Below, one piece after another: positions 1-7,673 of a stretch of 64,000 nucleotides of DNA. The notes beneath the pieces were generated by a model. It had not been told where the DNA came from and ran no database searches. It worked only from the letters and a program-made list of their open reading frames with translations. How positions within the stretch are numbered: the stretch's first letter is position 1; each line of letters opens with the position of its first letter. Location: IMG/VR virus record IMGVR_UViG_3300027832_000016, positions 1-64,000 of that record, one strand, 5' to 3'. This DNA comes from a virus. The translations under genes were made by a program, and so were the position numbers.

Positions 1-1290
1 GGTTCAGTATGGATTAACGATGCCGTAAACCTTTCAACGGACACTATTGGTGCGTATGTTGAGAGCCTCGTCGCGGGCACTGGCATATCGCTATCCAACA
101 ACTCCGGTGAGGGTGCAACACCAACGGTTGCTGTTGACACTGCCGTGATGCAGGCAAGGGTCACTAATGTTAGTGACACTGAAATCGGTTATTTGGATGG
201 AGTAACTTCCGCTATCCAAACGCAGATAGACACAAGAGCACCGATAGCCGACCCGGTATTCACGGGCACCGTTTCTGGCATTACGAAAGCAATGGTTGGT
301 CTCAACAACGTCAACAACACCGCCGACGCAAATAAACCCGTAAGCACCGCAGGGCAGGCATCACTTGATTTGAAGTCCGACTTGGCCGACCCAGTGTTCA
401 CGGGCGAACCAAAGGCTCCGACCGCGATAGCGGGTACCGATACAACTCAACTCGCTACTACGGCATTTGTTAGAGCCGAGGTTGCCGCGCTTGTTGATAG
501 TGCCCCAGCCGCATTAGATACTCTTAATGAGTTGGCGGCGGCGTTGGGTGACGATGCGGCGTTCGCTACTACGGTTACGAACAGTTTGGCGGAGAAAGCC
601 CCACTCGCTTCTCCTGCCTTCACCGGTACACCAACAGGGATTACTGCAACGCATGTGGGGTTGGGTTCAGTAGATAACACGACAGATGCTGCTAAGCCTG
701 TTTCTACTGCTGGTCAGACGGCACTGGATTTGAAGTCAAATATTGCTTCCCCTACGTTCACTGGTGTTCCCACTGCGCCAACGGCGACAGCGGCAACCTC
801 AACGACTCAACTTGCTACAACAGCATTCGTGACAACTGCGGATAACTTGAAAGCAAACCTCGCCAACCCAACATTTACCGGCACTGTTGGCGCGGACGCT
901 ATAGTGGTAACCGGCAGATTTGATGCCTCGACCGTGCGACAGGTCATCCTTAGTTCATCAATCTCGGCAAGCGTGATGACCGCCAACTATGCAACAAATG
1001 ATGTCCATTTCCAAGCAAGCGCGCCAACAGCAAACTTCACTTTGAATGTGACAAATGCACCCACGGATGACGACAAGACGTTGACCGTTGTGGTATTTGT
1101 GACGCAGGGAGCAACCGGATACATCCCCAGTGCGGTGCAGGTGGCTGGCGTTGGACAGACAATCAAGTGGGCAAACGGCGCCGCACCAACACCAACTTCA
1201 TCTGCTGGCAAAATAGATGTCTTTTCATTTACCTTCATACGCAGGGCTTCTGCGTGGACGGTGTTTGGAAGTTCAAACTTAGGCTACTAA
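1..1290 (+). CDS. Tail fibre protein with FTG repeats (5' end outside the window)
   Basis: The reading frame is open from base 1, so the N-terminus lies upstream. The protein contains four copies of a phage tail-fibre repeat with the core P-x-F-T-G. Longer units run on through AMVGLNNVNNTADANKPVST and end in TTQLATTAFV; the second long unit starts near base 600. Such repeats form trimeric fibre shafts in many phages. The last 130 residues lack the repeat and look like a beta-rich tip, ending near the motif WTVFGSSNLGY. The next gene starts one base after the stop, so the two are probably co-transcribed. A role in host recognition is inferred from the repeat family and the Cys-rich neighbour. 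The internal ATG at 145 is unlikely to be the true start because fibre-like sequence continues upstream of it. Confidence 0.85.
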   Translation, partial: GSVWINDAVNLSTDTIGAYVESLVAGTGISLSNNSGEGATPTVAVDTAVMQARVTNVSDTEIGYLDGVTSAIQTQIDTRAPIADPVFTGTVSGITKAMVGLNNVNNTADANKPVSTAGQASLDLKSDLADPVFTGEPKAPTAIAGTDTTQLATTAFVRAEVAALVDSAPAALDTLNELAAALGDDAAFATTVTNSLAEKAPLASPAFTGTPTGITATHVGLGSVDNTTDAAKPVSTAGQTALDLKSNIASPTFTGVPTAPTATAATSTTQLATTAFVTTADNLKANLANPTFTGTVGADAIVVTGRFDASTVRQVILSSSISASVMTANYATNDVHFQASAPTANFTLNVTNAPTDDDKTLTVVVFVTQGATGYIPSAVQVAGVGQTIKWANGAAPTPTSSAGKIDVFSFTFIRRASAWTVFGSSNLGY

Positions 1291-1291
1291 A

Positions 1292-1951
1292 ATGCCATTT
1301 ATAACCACGACATCAGCAAGACAGGCGGGGTGGATGTGGGCGAATGCATCCAAGTTAAATGATGCAGTACTTGGAGCGCGGACGAAAGGCACTAATTTAT
1401 TCACTTCCGTCATTGAAAATTATGATTCTACGGCAACCTATAATCTCTCGACTACTGCTGGTTCAATTGGTCGGTCTGGCTCTACCATTACTGTTTCTGG
1501 GCTGAGTCATAGCCAAAGCGCTACAATTTCGGTGTATGTAAGTAAAAATGGTTGGCTTACATCAGGGACATCTAATGGAAGCGGTGCGGCATTTACATAC
1601 ACATGCCCAGTTAACTCGGGCTATATGACATTATCAGGTACAACCTGTAACTATCCAGGGAGCCCAATCAACTTTGGCACATACACCGTAAGCAGCTGCA
1701 CTACTACGTATAGTTGCCCAGTCGGTGGAGGCCTCAGTGGTACCACATGCGTTGCGGGACTCGGTGGCGATGGCCCTGGCCCCTGTAACCACCACTGGGG
1801 GTGGAATCCCTGCGGAGGTAGTTGCTGTACTGGTGCAACAGCGAGTTCCTCTTGTGTTAATACCACCTACTGGAACGCTTGTGCGGCTCCAACAACGGGG
1901 TCTGCACCAAGCTGCTATTACCCAGCAAACTATGCGGCAACCGCTTCTTGA
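1292..1951 (+). CDS. Cys-rich fibre-tip or adhesin-like protein
   Basis: 219 residues. Residues 1-95 are Ser/Thr/Gly-rich and beta-prone. Residues 96-212 hold about 12 cysteines, spaced in motifs of the type YSCPxGGxLSGTxCxYP followed by YAATAS. The same motif appears several times in the protein at 8402-9601. There it is followed by another repeat unit, whereas here the protein stops right after YAATAS, as if the repeat array were cut short. Paired cysteines suggest disulphides in an extracellular part of the virion. It sits directly behind a fibre gene, so an accessory fibre or adhesin role is likely. No enzymatic motif is visible. This is a recognition by repeat pattern, not by a named family. 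Confidence 0.7.
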   Translation: MPFITTTSARQAGWMWANASKLNDAVLGARTKGTNLFTSVIENYDSTATYNLSTTAGSIGRSGSTITVSGLSHSQSATISVYVSKNGWLTSGTSNGSGAAFTYTCPVNSGYMTLSGTTCNYPGSPINFGTYTVSSCTTTYSCPVGGGLSGTTCVAGLGGDGPGPCNHHWGWNPCGGSCCTGATASSSCVNTTYWNACAAPTTGSAPSCYYPANYAATAS

Positions 1952-1960
1952 GAATTGGTT

Positions 1961-1989
1961 TTGACGCACGAGTTAAAATATGCTATAGT
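1961..1989 (+). promoter_or_regulatory. Sigma70-type promoter for the 2027 gene
   Basis: TTGACG at 1961-1966 and TATAGT at 1984-1989 are separated by exactly 17 bases. An AT-rich stretch follows, then a strong Shine-Dalgarno (AAGGAG, 2016-2021) and the ATG at 2027. It is the best consensus promoter I found in the window. It lies in one of the few gaps between genes. Confidence 0.65.
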
Positions 1990-2026
1990 GAAAAAATATT
2001 CGTTAAACTAGAACTAAGGAGAAATA

Positions 2027-2362
2027 ATGGAATACACAATAGTAACAACATCTAATGGGCCAGTAATAAATACTGACGCAAAGCATGTGGTCGTCACAGA
2101 TGCACAAGATATGATTACCATAGCTGAAGAGAATGTTGACTTTCTAAACCAACTAGAAAATCACATTGTTACTGAAACACAGGCGGCAGTGGCTGAGGTT
2201 CTGGAAGGATTTTCGTCAAACATAAACATGACACCCACAAAAATTTATGCGTACACAAATGCAATTCAGCAATTCTTGCAATTCAAGAATCAGATTTTTG
2301 CACAATACATCTACATCAGAGACCACCCTCCGACTGGTGATGAACATGATCATGTTGCCTAG
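2027..2362 (+). CDS. MEYT-family small phage protein, copy A
   Basis: 111 residues, unknown function. It is clearly paralogous to the protein at 9617-9931: both start MEYT, share TSNGPVIN and QDMI-A-E, and share the helical stretch around YAYxNAxQQFLQF. Predicted mostly helical after residue 30. The Shine-Dalgarno, leader and first codons are almost identical in the two copies. Each copy follows a Cys-rich fibre-type gene and is followed by a CxxC protein, so the unit behaves as a cassette. A role as fibre chaperone or accessory protein is a guess from position. The start is set by AAGGAG six bases upstream. Confidence 0.75.
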   Translation: MEYTIVTTSNGPVINTDAKHVVVTDAQDMITIAEENVDFLNQLENHIVTETQAAVAEVLEGFSSNINMTPTKIYAYTNAIQQFLQFKNQIFAQYIYIRDHPPTGDEHDHVA

Positions 2363-2513
2363 TCCATCAGCATTAACCCATGCCGAGCGGTGGGTTATCT
2401 GTCAGGACTGCCCCAGGTTATTCAAGCCAACAGGGACATGCAAGGAGTGCGGGTGTTTTATGCGCCTTAAGACCCGCATACCTAGCGCGGTTTGTCCAAT
2501 AGGGAAGTGGTAG
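2352..2513 (+). CDS. Small zinc-knuckle protein, copy A
   Basis: 53 residues with CQDCP, then CKECGCFM and a conserved end SAVCPIGKW. The cysteine pairs fit one or two zinc sites. Nearly the same protein is encoded at 9924-10082. Similar tiny proteins ending in CP-GKW are known from T4-like phages of aquatic bacteria, with no assigned function. The ATG at 2352 overlaps the end of the preceding gene by 11 bases. I chose it over the in-frame ATG at 2346 because it gives the same N-terminal length as the paralogue. There is no clear Shine-Dalgarno, so translation is probably coupled. Confidence 0.75.
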   Translation: MLPSPSALTHAERWVICQDCPRLFKPTGTCKECGCFMRLKTRIPSAVCPIGKW

Positions 2514-2527
2514 GCGCCACTATTGCT

Positions 2528-2554
2528 TGTGGTTTTGCATAACCTCATTTTTTT
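2528..2554 (+). terminator. Weak intrinsic terminator-like hairpin
   Basis: A short stem (TG plus GGTT pairing with AACC plus CA, one mismatch, six-base loop) is followed directly by seven T at 2548-2554. The T run touches the ATG at 2555, which has no Shine-Dalgarno. It could attenuate transcription out of the 2027-2513 cassette. The stem is short, so confidence is low. Confidence 0.3.
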
Positions 2555-3160
2555 ATGAATTACACATCAAATTTAATGGAAAGACTGCACTCAATAAATT
2601 CAGACAATTTGCCCGTCCTCGCGGATGGGAGGTTGGTGAAATCAAAAACGATTGTAGAAAATCAAGAGCAACTTTTATTAGCCATAAATGCTCAAGCGGA
2701 TATTTTTGAAAAGACTTATGGTCATAGGAATTTTAATAGTTCATACTGGACATACAACATATTTTCGTTAGTCGAGCGGGATTTACATATGTACAATCTC
2801 TTAAGTGAGGTAAAAAGATTCGTCAGGACAGTTATCCCAGATGGAAGACCCCTGTGGGCGCAGGCATGGTTAAATATGCACACACAAAGTCAAGTTCTTG
2901 ACTGGCATATCCATTCCGTGAAATGGTCTGGCTATATCTGTATTGACCCAAAGAAAACAGAAACCATATTTGAATCATTCAAAATTAAAAACGAAGTCGG
3001 CAACATGTATTTTGGAACAGGAGGGGAGGCTCATAAGGTTCAGGTCCTGGAGCCTTACTCCGGTTATAGAATAACATTGGGATTTGATGTGACAGATGAG
3101 ACAAAAGACTATGGCAATATAAGTGATAACCGAATGAATCTTGGTTTGATGCCAATATGA
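2555..3160 (+). CDS. Putative 2OG-Fe(II) oxygenase
   Basis: 201 residues. The C-terminal half has the layout of the phage-type 2-oxoglutarate/Fe(II) dioxygenase family. An aromatic strand with W-L-N-M-H is followed by the metal motif DWHIH and WSGYICI. A glycine-rich strand, the distal AHKVQ histidine, and the arginine strand YRITLGFDV complete it. Such enzymes hydroxylate protein or nucleic-acid substrates using 2OG and O2. The first metal motif is H-x-H rather than H-x-D, as is usual in this phage subgroup. The N-terminal 90 residues are not recognised. It overlaps the next gene by four bases (ATGA). The target is unknown; virion or fibre proteins are a possibility given the neighbours. Confidence 0.6.
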   Translation: MNYTSNLMERLHSINSDNLPVLADGRLVKSKTIVENQEQLLLAINAQADIFEKTYGHRNFNSSYWTYNIFSLVERDLHMYNLLSEVKRFVRTVIPDGRPLWAQAWLNMHTQSQVLDWHIHSVKWSGYICIDPKKTETIFESFKIKNEVGNMYFGTGGEAHKVQVLEPYSGYRITLGFDVTDETKDYGNISDNRMNLGLMPI

Positions 3161-3912
3161 AAACGAAAGATAATCCAATAACCGTTTACTGGTGTCATTG
3201 GCTGAATGTGGATAGCGTGACAGACGGGACAAATCTCGAATGTGGTTACACCGACCCTGTGAATGTTCTGGAAGAGTTGGCTTCTAGGCGCGAAACCCAA
3301 ACAGATGACAGTTTCTTTCGGTGCCCCGTGCTAACTGAGAAGTTTAAAAACATGTATATGGTTCGCAATATGGTAAATACTGATTTACAAGTTCGCTTTG
3401 ATGAAAGCAACCATCCGTACACAGAGTATTTAAACACAGAAGGTGCAAATGCTGCTGTTAAATATTCACACCCTCCTTCATTAAAGGGGAATCTCTTAAT
3501 TGAATATGATGTGGGGTATGGTTTGTTCGCTGATGAACCACTGCTAATGGCGATGAGTTCTCCTTATTTCCATCGAGCGGAGCATCTGCAGTATGGGGCT
3601 ATTCTCCCAGGGGCGTATGATATTGGGAGATGGTATAGACCAATCGTTACTGAATTTAATTTATGGGAGGGAAACACAAGGCTTCATGTTCCATCTCAAG
3701 ACCCATTGATGTATTGGGATTTTCACACTGATAGGGATATTGTTATTAAAAGATATGAAATGACAGATAAACTAAAGGGTATTATGTCCTCTATTATCCA
3801 TGCCACCCCTCCAAGCCCAAGAAGCAAACTTTGGCCCCGTTATGATAGATTTGAACGGTCATCATTGAAAACCGCAATTCTTGAAGAAATTAACAAAAAC
3901 TTGGTTGAGTAA
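3157..3912 (+). CDS. Conserved-type phage protein of unknown function
   Basis: 251 residues, translationally coupled to the oxygenase (ATGA overlap). Early features are VYWCHW, FFRCP and MVRN. The middle is beta-rich with many aromatic residues, including FADEPLLM and the stretch FHTDRDIVI. It looks like a globular soluble enzyme or adaptor, but no catalytic motif can be named. Proteins of this general type occur beside 2OG oxygenases in aquatic phages, so the pair may act together. That link is inferred from position only. Confidence 0.6.
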   Translation: MKTKDNPITVYWCHWLNVDSVTDGTNLECGYTDPVNVLEELASRRETQTDDSFFRCPVLTEKFKNMYMVRNMVNTDLQVRFDESNHPYTEYLNTEGANAAVKYSHPPSLKGNLLIEYDVGYGLFADEPLLMAMSSPYFHRAEHLQYGAILPGAYDIGRWYRPIVTEFNLWEGNTRLHVPSQDPLMYWDFHTDRDIVIKRYEMTDKLKGIMSSIIHATPPSPRSKLWPRYDRFERSSLKTAILEEINKNLVE

Positions 3913-4034
3913 TTGGCATAAGTCGGGACTAGAGTTTTGGCGTAAATCACTTTTGGCATGTCGCTACTGCCGCGCTGTAACAGTGATACACTAAAGTTAC
4001 CCCTCGCGGTGCTTAGGCTACGCGATTCAACTGT

Positions 4035-4070
4035 CCGTCGCTAGGTTTCCTAGGGCGGGCGGTTTTGTTT
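4035..4070 (+). terminator. Rho-independent terminator after the 3157 gene
   Basis: A GC-rich hairpin is built on CTAGG-TTT-CCTAG, with an outer CCG/CGG stem and small bulges. It is followed by GGTTTTGTTT. It lies about 120 bases downstream of the stop at 3912 and would close the first transcription unit. Confidence 0.45.
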
Positions 4071-4094
4071 GAAACCTGATATGGTGGCGGGACA

Positions 4095-4159
4095 AGGCGC
4101 ATAGCAGGTTTGCCTCTCCGAGTATCGGTAGGGTTTGGGTTCGAGTCCTAATGCGTCTA
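4095..4159 (+). other. tRNA-like element (degenerate or unusual tRNA)
   Basis: A seven-pair acceptor stem can be formed between 4095-4101 (AGGCGCA) and 4152-4158 (TGCGTCT), with one G-U pair. Between them is a perfect five-pair T arm (TTGGG / CCTAA, 4135-4151) closing the classical loop TTCGAGT. The remaining 33 bases are too few for normal D and anticodon arms. A small D-like hairpin around GGTT and a CCG-AGTAT-CGG hairpin are possible, but no seven-base anticodon loop with T33 is seen. The total is 65 bases and CCA is not encoded. It may be a decayed tRNA or a tRNA mimic. Confidence 0.4.
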
Positions 4160-4305
4160 CGGCGGGTGGCGGGGTGCGGGGCTCTTTATGGGCCACGGTC
4201 TAGACCCCGCCACCCCAACCCAATTCCCTCCCATTTAGATGCTAATCCCATTCTATTAGGGGTACCCTCCTCTTTAGTGAGAGCACCCTACAGCCATATG
4301 AGAGT

Positions 4306-4338
4306 GGCGATTCCATCTCATATAGATATAGAATCGCC
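4306..4338. repeat. Inverted repeat GGCGATTC / GAATCGCC
   Basis: Eight-base perfect arms (4306-4313 and 4331-4338) extend to ten with one G-U pair, around a 17-base AT-rich loop. No T run follows, so it is not a classical terminator. Confidence 0.55.
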
Positions 4339-4362
4339 GCCGCGTTATTCTAATATGCTCCA

Positions 4363-4413
4363 AAAGAGGGGGGGGTCTAGAGGCAAAAATGTAACAAAGA
4401 GGGGGGGGTCTAG
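4363..4413. repeat. Direct repeat pair with G8 tracts
   Basis: The 18-base word AAAGAGGGGGGGGTCTAG occurs at 4363-4380 and again at 4396-4413, 33 bases apart. Each carries an uninterrupted run of eight G. Such a pair is unlikely by chance and could be a protein-binding iteron or take part in G-rich secondary structure. Confidence 0.7.
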
Positions 4414-4503
4414 GAACATCCAAAGTACAGTAGCGTTTATCCAGCCCAAACCCAAGAAACACAACGGGTTTATGACAATTTACTAATTGCCGCTTTGTGT
4501 AGG

Positions 4504-4533
4504 GTGTAAGGTCTGGGGTGTAAGGTGTAAGGT
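4504..4533. repeat. Three copies of GTGTAAGGT
   Basis: The nonamer begins at 4504, 4518 and 4525; the last two copies share one junction. It is a short iteron-like cluster within the non-coding block. Confidence 0.55.
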
Positions 4534-4730
4534 CGTTGTCAGTGACACGTCTTATCCGCTAACAGGGTACGTCGAACGTGTATAAGTGTAAATAGGGTTA
4601 ACCTTATTGCGCCAATACTATACCCAGATGTTTAGATTGGGTCCTGAATAGCAAACTGTAGCAACATTTTGACACACTTCCTAATCAACTGTCACTTAGA
4701 CCCCTACTTCCCCGCATAGTCACTAATTAG

Positions 4731-4829
4731 GGGTTGGCATGCCAGCCCGAAAAGGTAGCGTAGAGCAGCCCGAAATGGATTCCTTTACCTACTTTGCAGT
4801 AGACTACCGTCGAGTAGACAAGCCCGAAA
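4731..4829. repeat. Palindrome plus three AGCCCGAAA words
   Basis: 4731-4748 is a near-perfect palindrome centred on TGGCATGCCA (4735-4744), flanked by GGGT and GCCC. The word AGCCCGAAA occurs at 4744-4752, 4767-4775 and 4821-4829, and the first copy overlaps the palindrome. Two AGTAGAC words lie between the second and third copies. The arrangement resembles a repeated binding-site cluster. Confidence 0.55.
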
Positions 4830-5136
4830 CGGACGAATTGGAGCCTAGTGAGCGGGCCGATGGTAGTGTAGCGCCCCAATATATATATATACAATCAGGT
4901 ATAGCGTTTAGATAAGAATAATGTATCTATTGAATCCACCAATATACCCAAACTAAACGCCACGTTTCTTTTGGGCAACTATATGGCAATTCCTAATACA
5001 TCAACGTCGCACTGCTATATATCATTTCACTGAGGTATTAATGCGGATTCAAGTTTGTATTACTAGACTTTGTGATGCTTATACCATACAAAAATAAAAA
5101 GTATCTTAAACCATATGGTTTGGCACAGGTTGGCAC

Positions 5137-5171
5137 AATCCCGCCATACTGGCGTGGTAACTGGCGGGATT
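5137..5171. repeat. Perfect 10-base inverted repeat
   Basis: AATCCCGCCA (5137-5146) and TGGCGGGATT (5162-5171) are exact reverse complements around a 15-base spacer. Two TTGGCACA words lie just upstream. Confidence 0.6.
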
Positions 5172-5186
5172 TGGCCCAAGTTACTA

Positions 5187-5211
5187 ACTGTCTCAGAGGG
5201 ACTGAGACAGT
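5187..5211. repeat. Perfect 10-base hairpin with 5-base loop
   Basis: ACTGTCTCAG pairs exactly with CTGAGACAGT around AGGGA. It is compact and GC-balanced, lacks a T tail, and lies only 15 bases from the preceding inverted repeat. This points to an operator or a structured RNA rather than a terminator. Confidence 0.6.
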
Positions 5212-5284
5212 ACTAAGAAGTCTACTCGGAAGTTATTCGCAACTGGAGGGTCTAACAATTCGAGATTGGAGGGGCAATACGCAA

Positions 5285-5330
5285 GTTTGCAGGACATCTA
5301 TACCCCAGTTTGCGGGACTTTTACACCCCA
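5285..5330. repeat. 23-base imperfect tandem repeat
   Basis: Two adjacent units (5285-5307 and 5308-5330) match at 19 of 23 positions. Both begin GTTTGC-GGAC and end ACCCCA or ACACCCCA. A partial third copy (GATTGTGG) follows. Another inverted repeat, TTCAGTT / AACTGAA, spans 5393-5423. Confidence 0.5.
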
Positions 5331-5736
5331 GATTGTGGAACCTGAAACACGCAATTCGAGGGCCTCTACGTGCGCAACGCGAGGGGTCGGGTTTCAGTTG
5401 TCTACATTTTGTCGATAACTGAACTGCCAGTATTATGGCGAAAATCGCCCTAAAACGCTAAAGCATTATCAGTTGTTGCTTAAATGACAACATGTGCGGA
5501 ATAGTTATCACTTGTGCAGTATTTCGCACGGAGTTCAGTATTTAAACCAACGGTCACAGCCTGTAGCACCCTGAAGAATGTACCCCTAAACGGGCATGCC
5601 ACCATGAGGAACGTAGGGTTGGTAGATTCGACCCCCTTCCTTCTGACAGTTTGAATCAGCGTTCGGTCGTCGGTGAATGGCGAACGCTTGCGCATGGTAT
5701 CTAAAAGTGATGTAGTTGGAGAGTGGTTCCCCGCCT

Positions 5737-5757
5737 AAACCCAAAAAACACAACGGG
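5737..5757. repeat. Second copy of a 21-base dispersed repeat
   Basis: This copy differs at one base from 4448-4468; both begin AAACCCAA and end AACACAACGGG. The copies are 1.3 kb apart in the same orientation, near the two ends of the non-coding block. A small hairpin (AGCCGT-CCA-ACGGCT) lies downstream at 5847-5861. Confidence 0.6.
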
Positions 5758-6192
5758 CGTGAGAGGTTTCCGTAGCAATAACCTCGCACATTGTTAAACG
5801 CGACTACTGCCCCTATGGGTGCGTTTGTAACTTTTACCGCGACCAAAGCCGTCCAACGGCTCTGAAAGCAACCATCACGCCAAATACAGTACCGAAATGT
5901 CACTAAAAATGGGCTGAAAAGCAACCGTTGCGTCAGTTCTATGTCGTCTTGAGTTGATTGTGGCTACAAACTGCTCAACGGAACCGCCACATACTGCTCA
6001 CTCAAACCGCCCCAAACTGCCCACTGTGTCATGAGTGCGTCCGTACACATTATGACTATGGGTGCTATCGCTCACATTATGGTTGATGCTTATGATAATC
6101 AGGTTAATGCCCACATTTACGGGCGATAATACCTAGATGTCTCCGTGTCCATAAAATGAGACCAGTATTTTTGTTGTGGGATAATTGTTACG

Positions 6193-7509
6193 ATGCGCAA
6201 AAAACCGAACACTCGCTGGATGATTATTGCGCCAGCCATATTCTTTGCGATATTGCCACAGCAGGCACACGCGGCTGATGCACTAGTTAACCCCAACTTC
6301 GCCTTTGATGGTGGCGGTTGGGACGGTGCGAGATTCACCGGCACGGGCAATGACGCCTGCGCGGGTGGAGAGGCGAACATTGGCACATGGACAGTCAACG
6401 CATTATCTTTCTCATACGTCTTGAAAACGGTGGCTCAGACAGTCACCATCTCTACCCCGTCTACGGTATCTTTTACATGGTCGTCCCAAAACCGTAGTGA
6501 TGCCTCGGGGGCGACAGCGACAGTCACGCTTGCCGATGCCGACCAAAGTTTGAGTTCGGGCTCGTTTATCTCATCTATAAGCGGTCAATCAGGGAGCATT
6601 GGTCCTATTGAAACGACAACCAATGACGAGGTCGTGACAATCAACATTTCGGGTAAAGATAGTGTCGGATGGGCTGGTTGTTACGGGACGCAATTTACTG
6701 TAAGTGCGCTAGATGTAGTACCTGTTAGCCCTCCGACTACAATTACAACAACTACTACATCTACTACCGTTCCTGAGACTACTACGACTGTCCCTGAAAC
6801 AACTACTACAACTACTCAGCCCCCCGAGACTACGACTTCAACATCCACAACGACAGAGACAACATCATTACCCCCAGAAACAACCACAACTCCGGTCGCC
6901 ACAACAACCACAGTAGAAACAGTCCCCCCAACCACAACAACGACCACAACAACGACAGAAGTCCCAACAACGACAACATCCGAGCCTCCTCCGATTCCAA
7001 TAGATACAACTTCTACTATACCTAAGCCACCTGTCACAATAGTACCGACCTCGGTACTATTAACGACAACCACGGAAACTTTACCACTATTGGTAAACAC
7101 TTCAACAACGCCCGTATCCGTTGAGATACCCCCTACGACCACCACTTCCCCCGCCGTAGTGGCGGCGCTTGCTGTGACTGAAGGCCAGACAGTAACCCCA
7201 GCCGAAGCCGTAGCCCTTATCAATAACCCGAACCTTGCCGAACTACCAGCCGCCCAAATAGCAGCAGTCTTCCAAGCCATTGATGAAAGCACCCTTACTA
7301 CTCAAGACATTGTTGCTATCACCGAATCCTTGGTAACCGCCCCAACAAATGTTAAAGAGGCGTTTGAAAAGGAAGTGGACATATTCAAATCAGGTTTTGA
7401 CGATTATGTGCCAACAGGGTCAAACATTCCTGTCGGTCAACGTCGGACACTCGTAGCCATAGGTGCGGTACTCGTCGCTATGCCGTCTGGTAAAATTAGA
7501 CGTAAATGA
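6193..7509 (+). CDS. Secreted protein with Thr-rich linker and C-terminal hydrophobic anchor
   Basis: 438 residues. Residues 1-27 form a signal peptide: basic MRKK, a hydrophobic core, then AHA before ADALVNP. Residues 28-176 are a beta-rich domain. Residues about 180-320 are a Thr/Pro/Glu/Val-rich linker with repeats such as TTTVPETTTT. Residues 325-405 are a helical domain (AVALINNPNLAELPAAQIA). The C-terminus has a short hydrophobic run followed by GKIRRK, typical of a membrane stop signal. The architecture is that of a bacterial surface protein. It resembles Thr-rich exported proteins of freshwater Actinobacteria and may have come from the host. A role such as surface modification or superinfection exclusion is speculative. 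No good Shine-Dalgarno is visible before the ATG. Confidence 0.75.
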   Translation: MRKKPNTRWMIIAPAIFFAILPQQAHAADALVNPNFAFDGGGWDGARFTGTGNDACAGGEANIGTWTVNALSFSYVLKTVAQTVTISTPSTVSFTWSSQNRSDASGATATVTLADADQSLSSGSFISSISGQSGSIGPIETTTNDEVVTINISGKDSVGWAGCYGTQFTVSALDVVPVSPPTTITTTTTSTTVPETTTTVPETTTTTTQPPETTTSTSTTTETTSLPPETTTTPVATTTTVETVPPTTTTTTTTTEVPTTTTSEPPPIPIDTTSTIPKPPVTIVPTSVLLTTTTETLPLLVNTSTTPVSVEIPPTTTTSPAVVAALAVTEGQTVTPAEAVALINNPNLAELPAAQIAAVFQAIDESTLTTQDIVAITESLVTAPTNVKEAFEKEVDIFKSGFDDYVPTGSNIPVGQRRTLVAIGAVLVAMPSGKIRRK

Positions 7510-7673
7510 AGCGTCTCGCCAACTACATCCTAGAGAACTCTTGGACATGGGCTGGTACCGCCATGGTTCTAATCACCTTGTCGGGCCCAACATTCAAGCA
7601 GGCGCTAGTAATTACGGGTGTTGTGGTAGCGGTACACTTGTCTATATCCCTCACACAAGGGGACTCAACCTAG
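7506..7673 (+). CDS. Small membrane protein
   Basis: 55 residues beginning MKRLANYILENSW. It has hydrophobic segments around TAMVLITLSG and QALVITGVVVAVHLSI, which fits one long or two short membrane helices. The ATG overlaps the previous stop (ATGA), so it is coupled to the secreted protein and may work with it in the membrane. A holin-like role is possible but two other candidates lie nearer the endolysin. Confidence 0.6.
   Translation: MKRLANYILENSWTWAGTAMVLITLSGPTFKQALVITGVVVAVHLSISLTQGDST

Larger units (their letters stand above)
3913..6192. other. 2.3-kb non-coding, structure-rich block
   Basis: This is the only long stretch without a credible gene. Open frames of up to about 116 codons exist on both strands. 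They lack Shine-Dalgarno sites and protein-like composition, and they run through repeats. The block holds a terminator, a tRNA-like element, at least six perfect or near-perfect inverted repeats, two G8-containing direct repeats, small tandem arrays and a repeat pair 1.3 kb apart. It also holds an AT run at 4878-4891. The end near 5960-6030 has repeated ACTGC and ACCGCC words. Candidate roles are replication origin, packaging site or structured RNA; none is shown by the sequence alone. Confidence 0.6.

Noticed and set aside
4151-4486. A 111-codon plus-strand open frame
   Set aside because: It begins inside the tRNA-like element and passes through both G8 repeats; composition is not protein-like.
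5072-5422. A 116-codon open frame on the plus strand
   Set aside because: It runs through two inverted repeats and a tandem repeat, lacks a Shine-Dalgarno, and its translation shows no protein-like pattern.
5586-5924. A 112-codon minus-strand open frame
   Set aside because: All supported genes are on the plus strand, and this frame has no Shine-Dalgarno and an unnatural residue mix.
6816-7292. A 158-codon minus-strand open frame rich in Val and Gly
   Set aside because: It is the complement of the Thr/Pro-rich stalk of the 6193 gene; its composition is a by-product of ACN repeats, and it has no Shine-Dalgarno.
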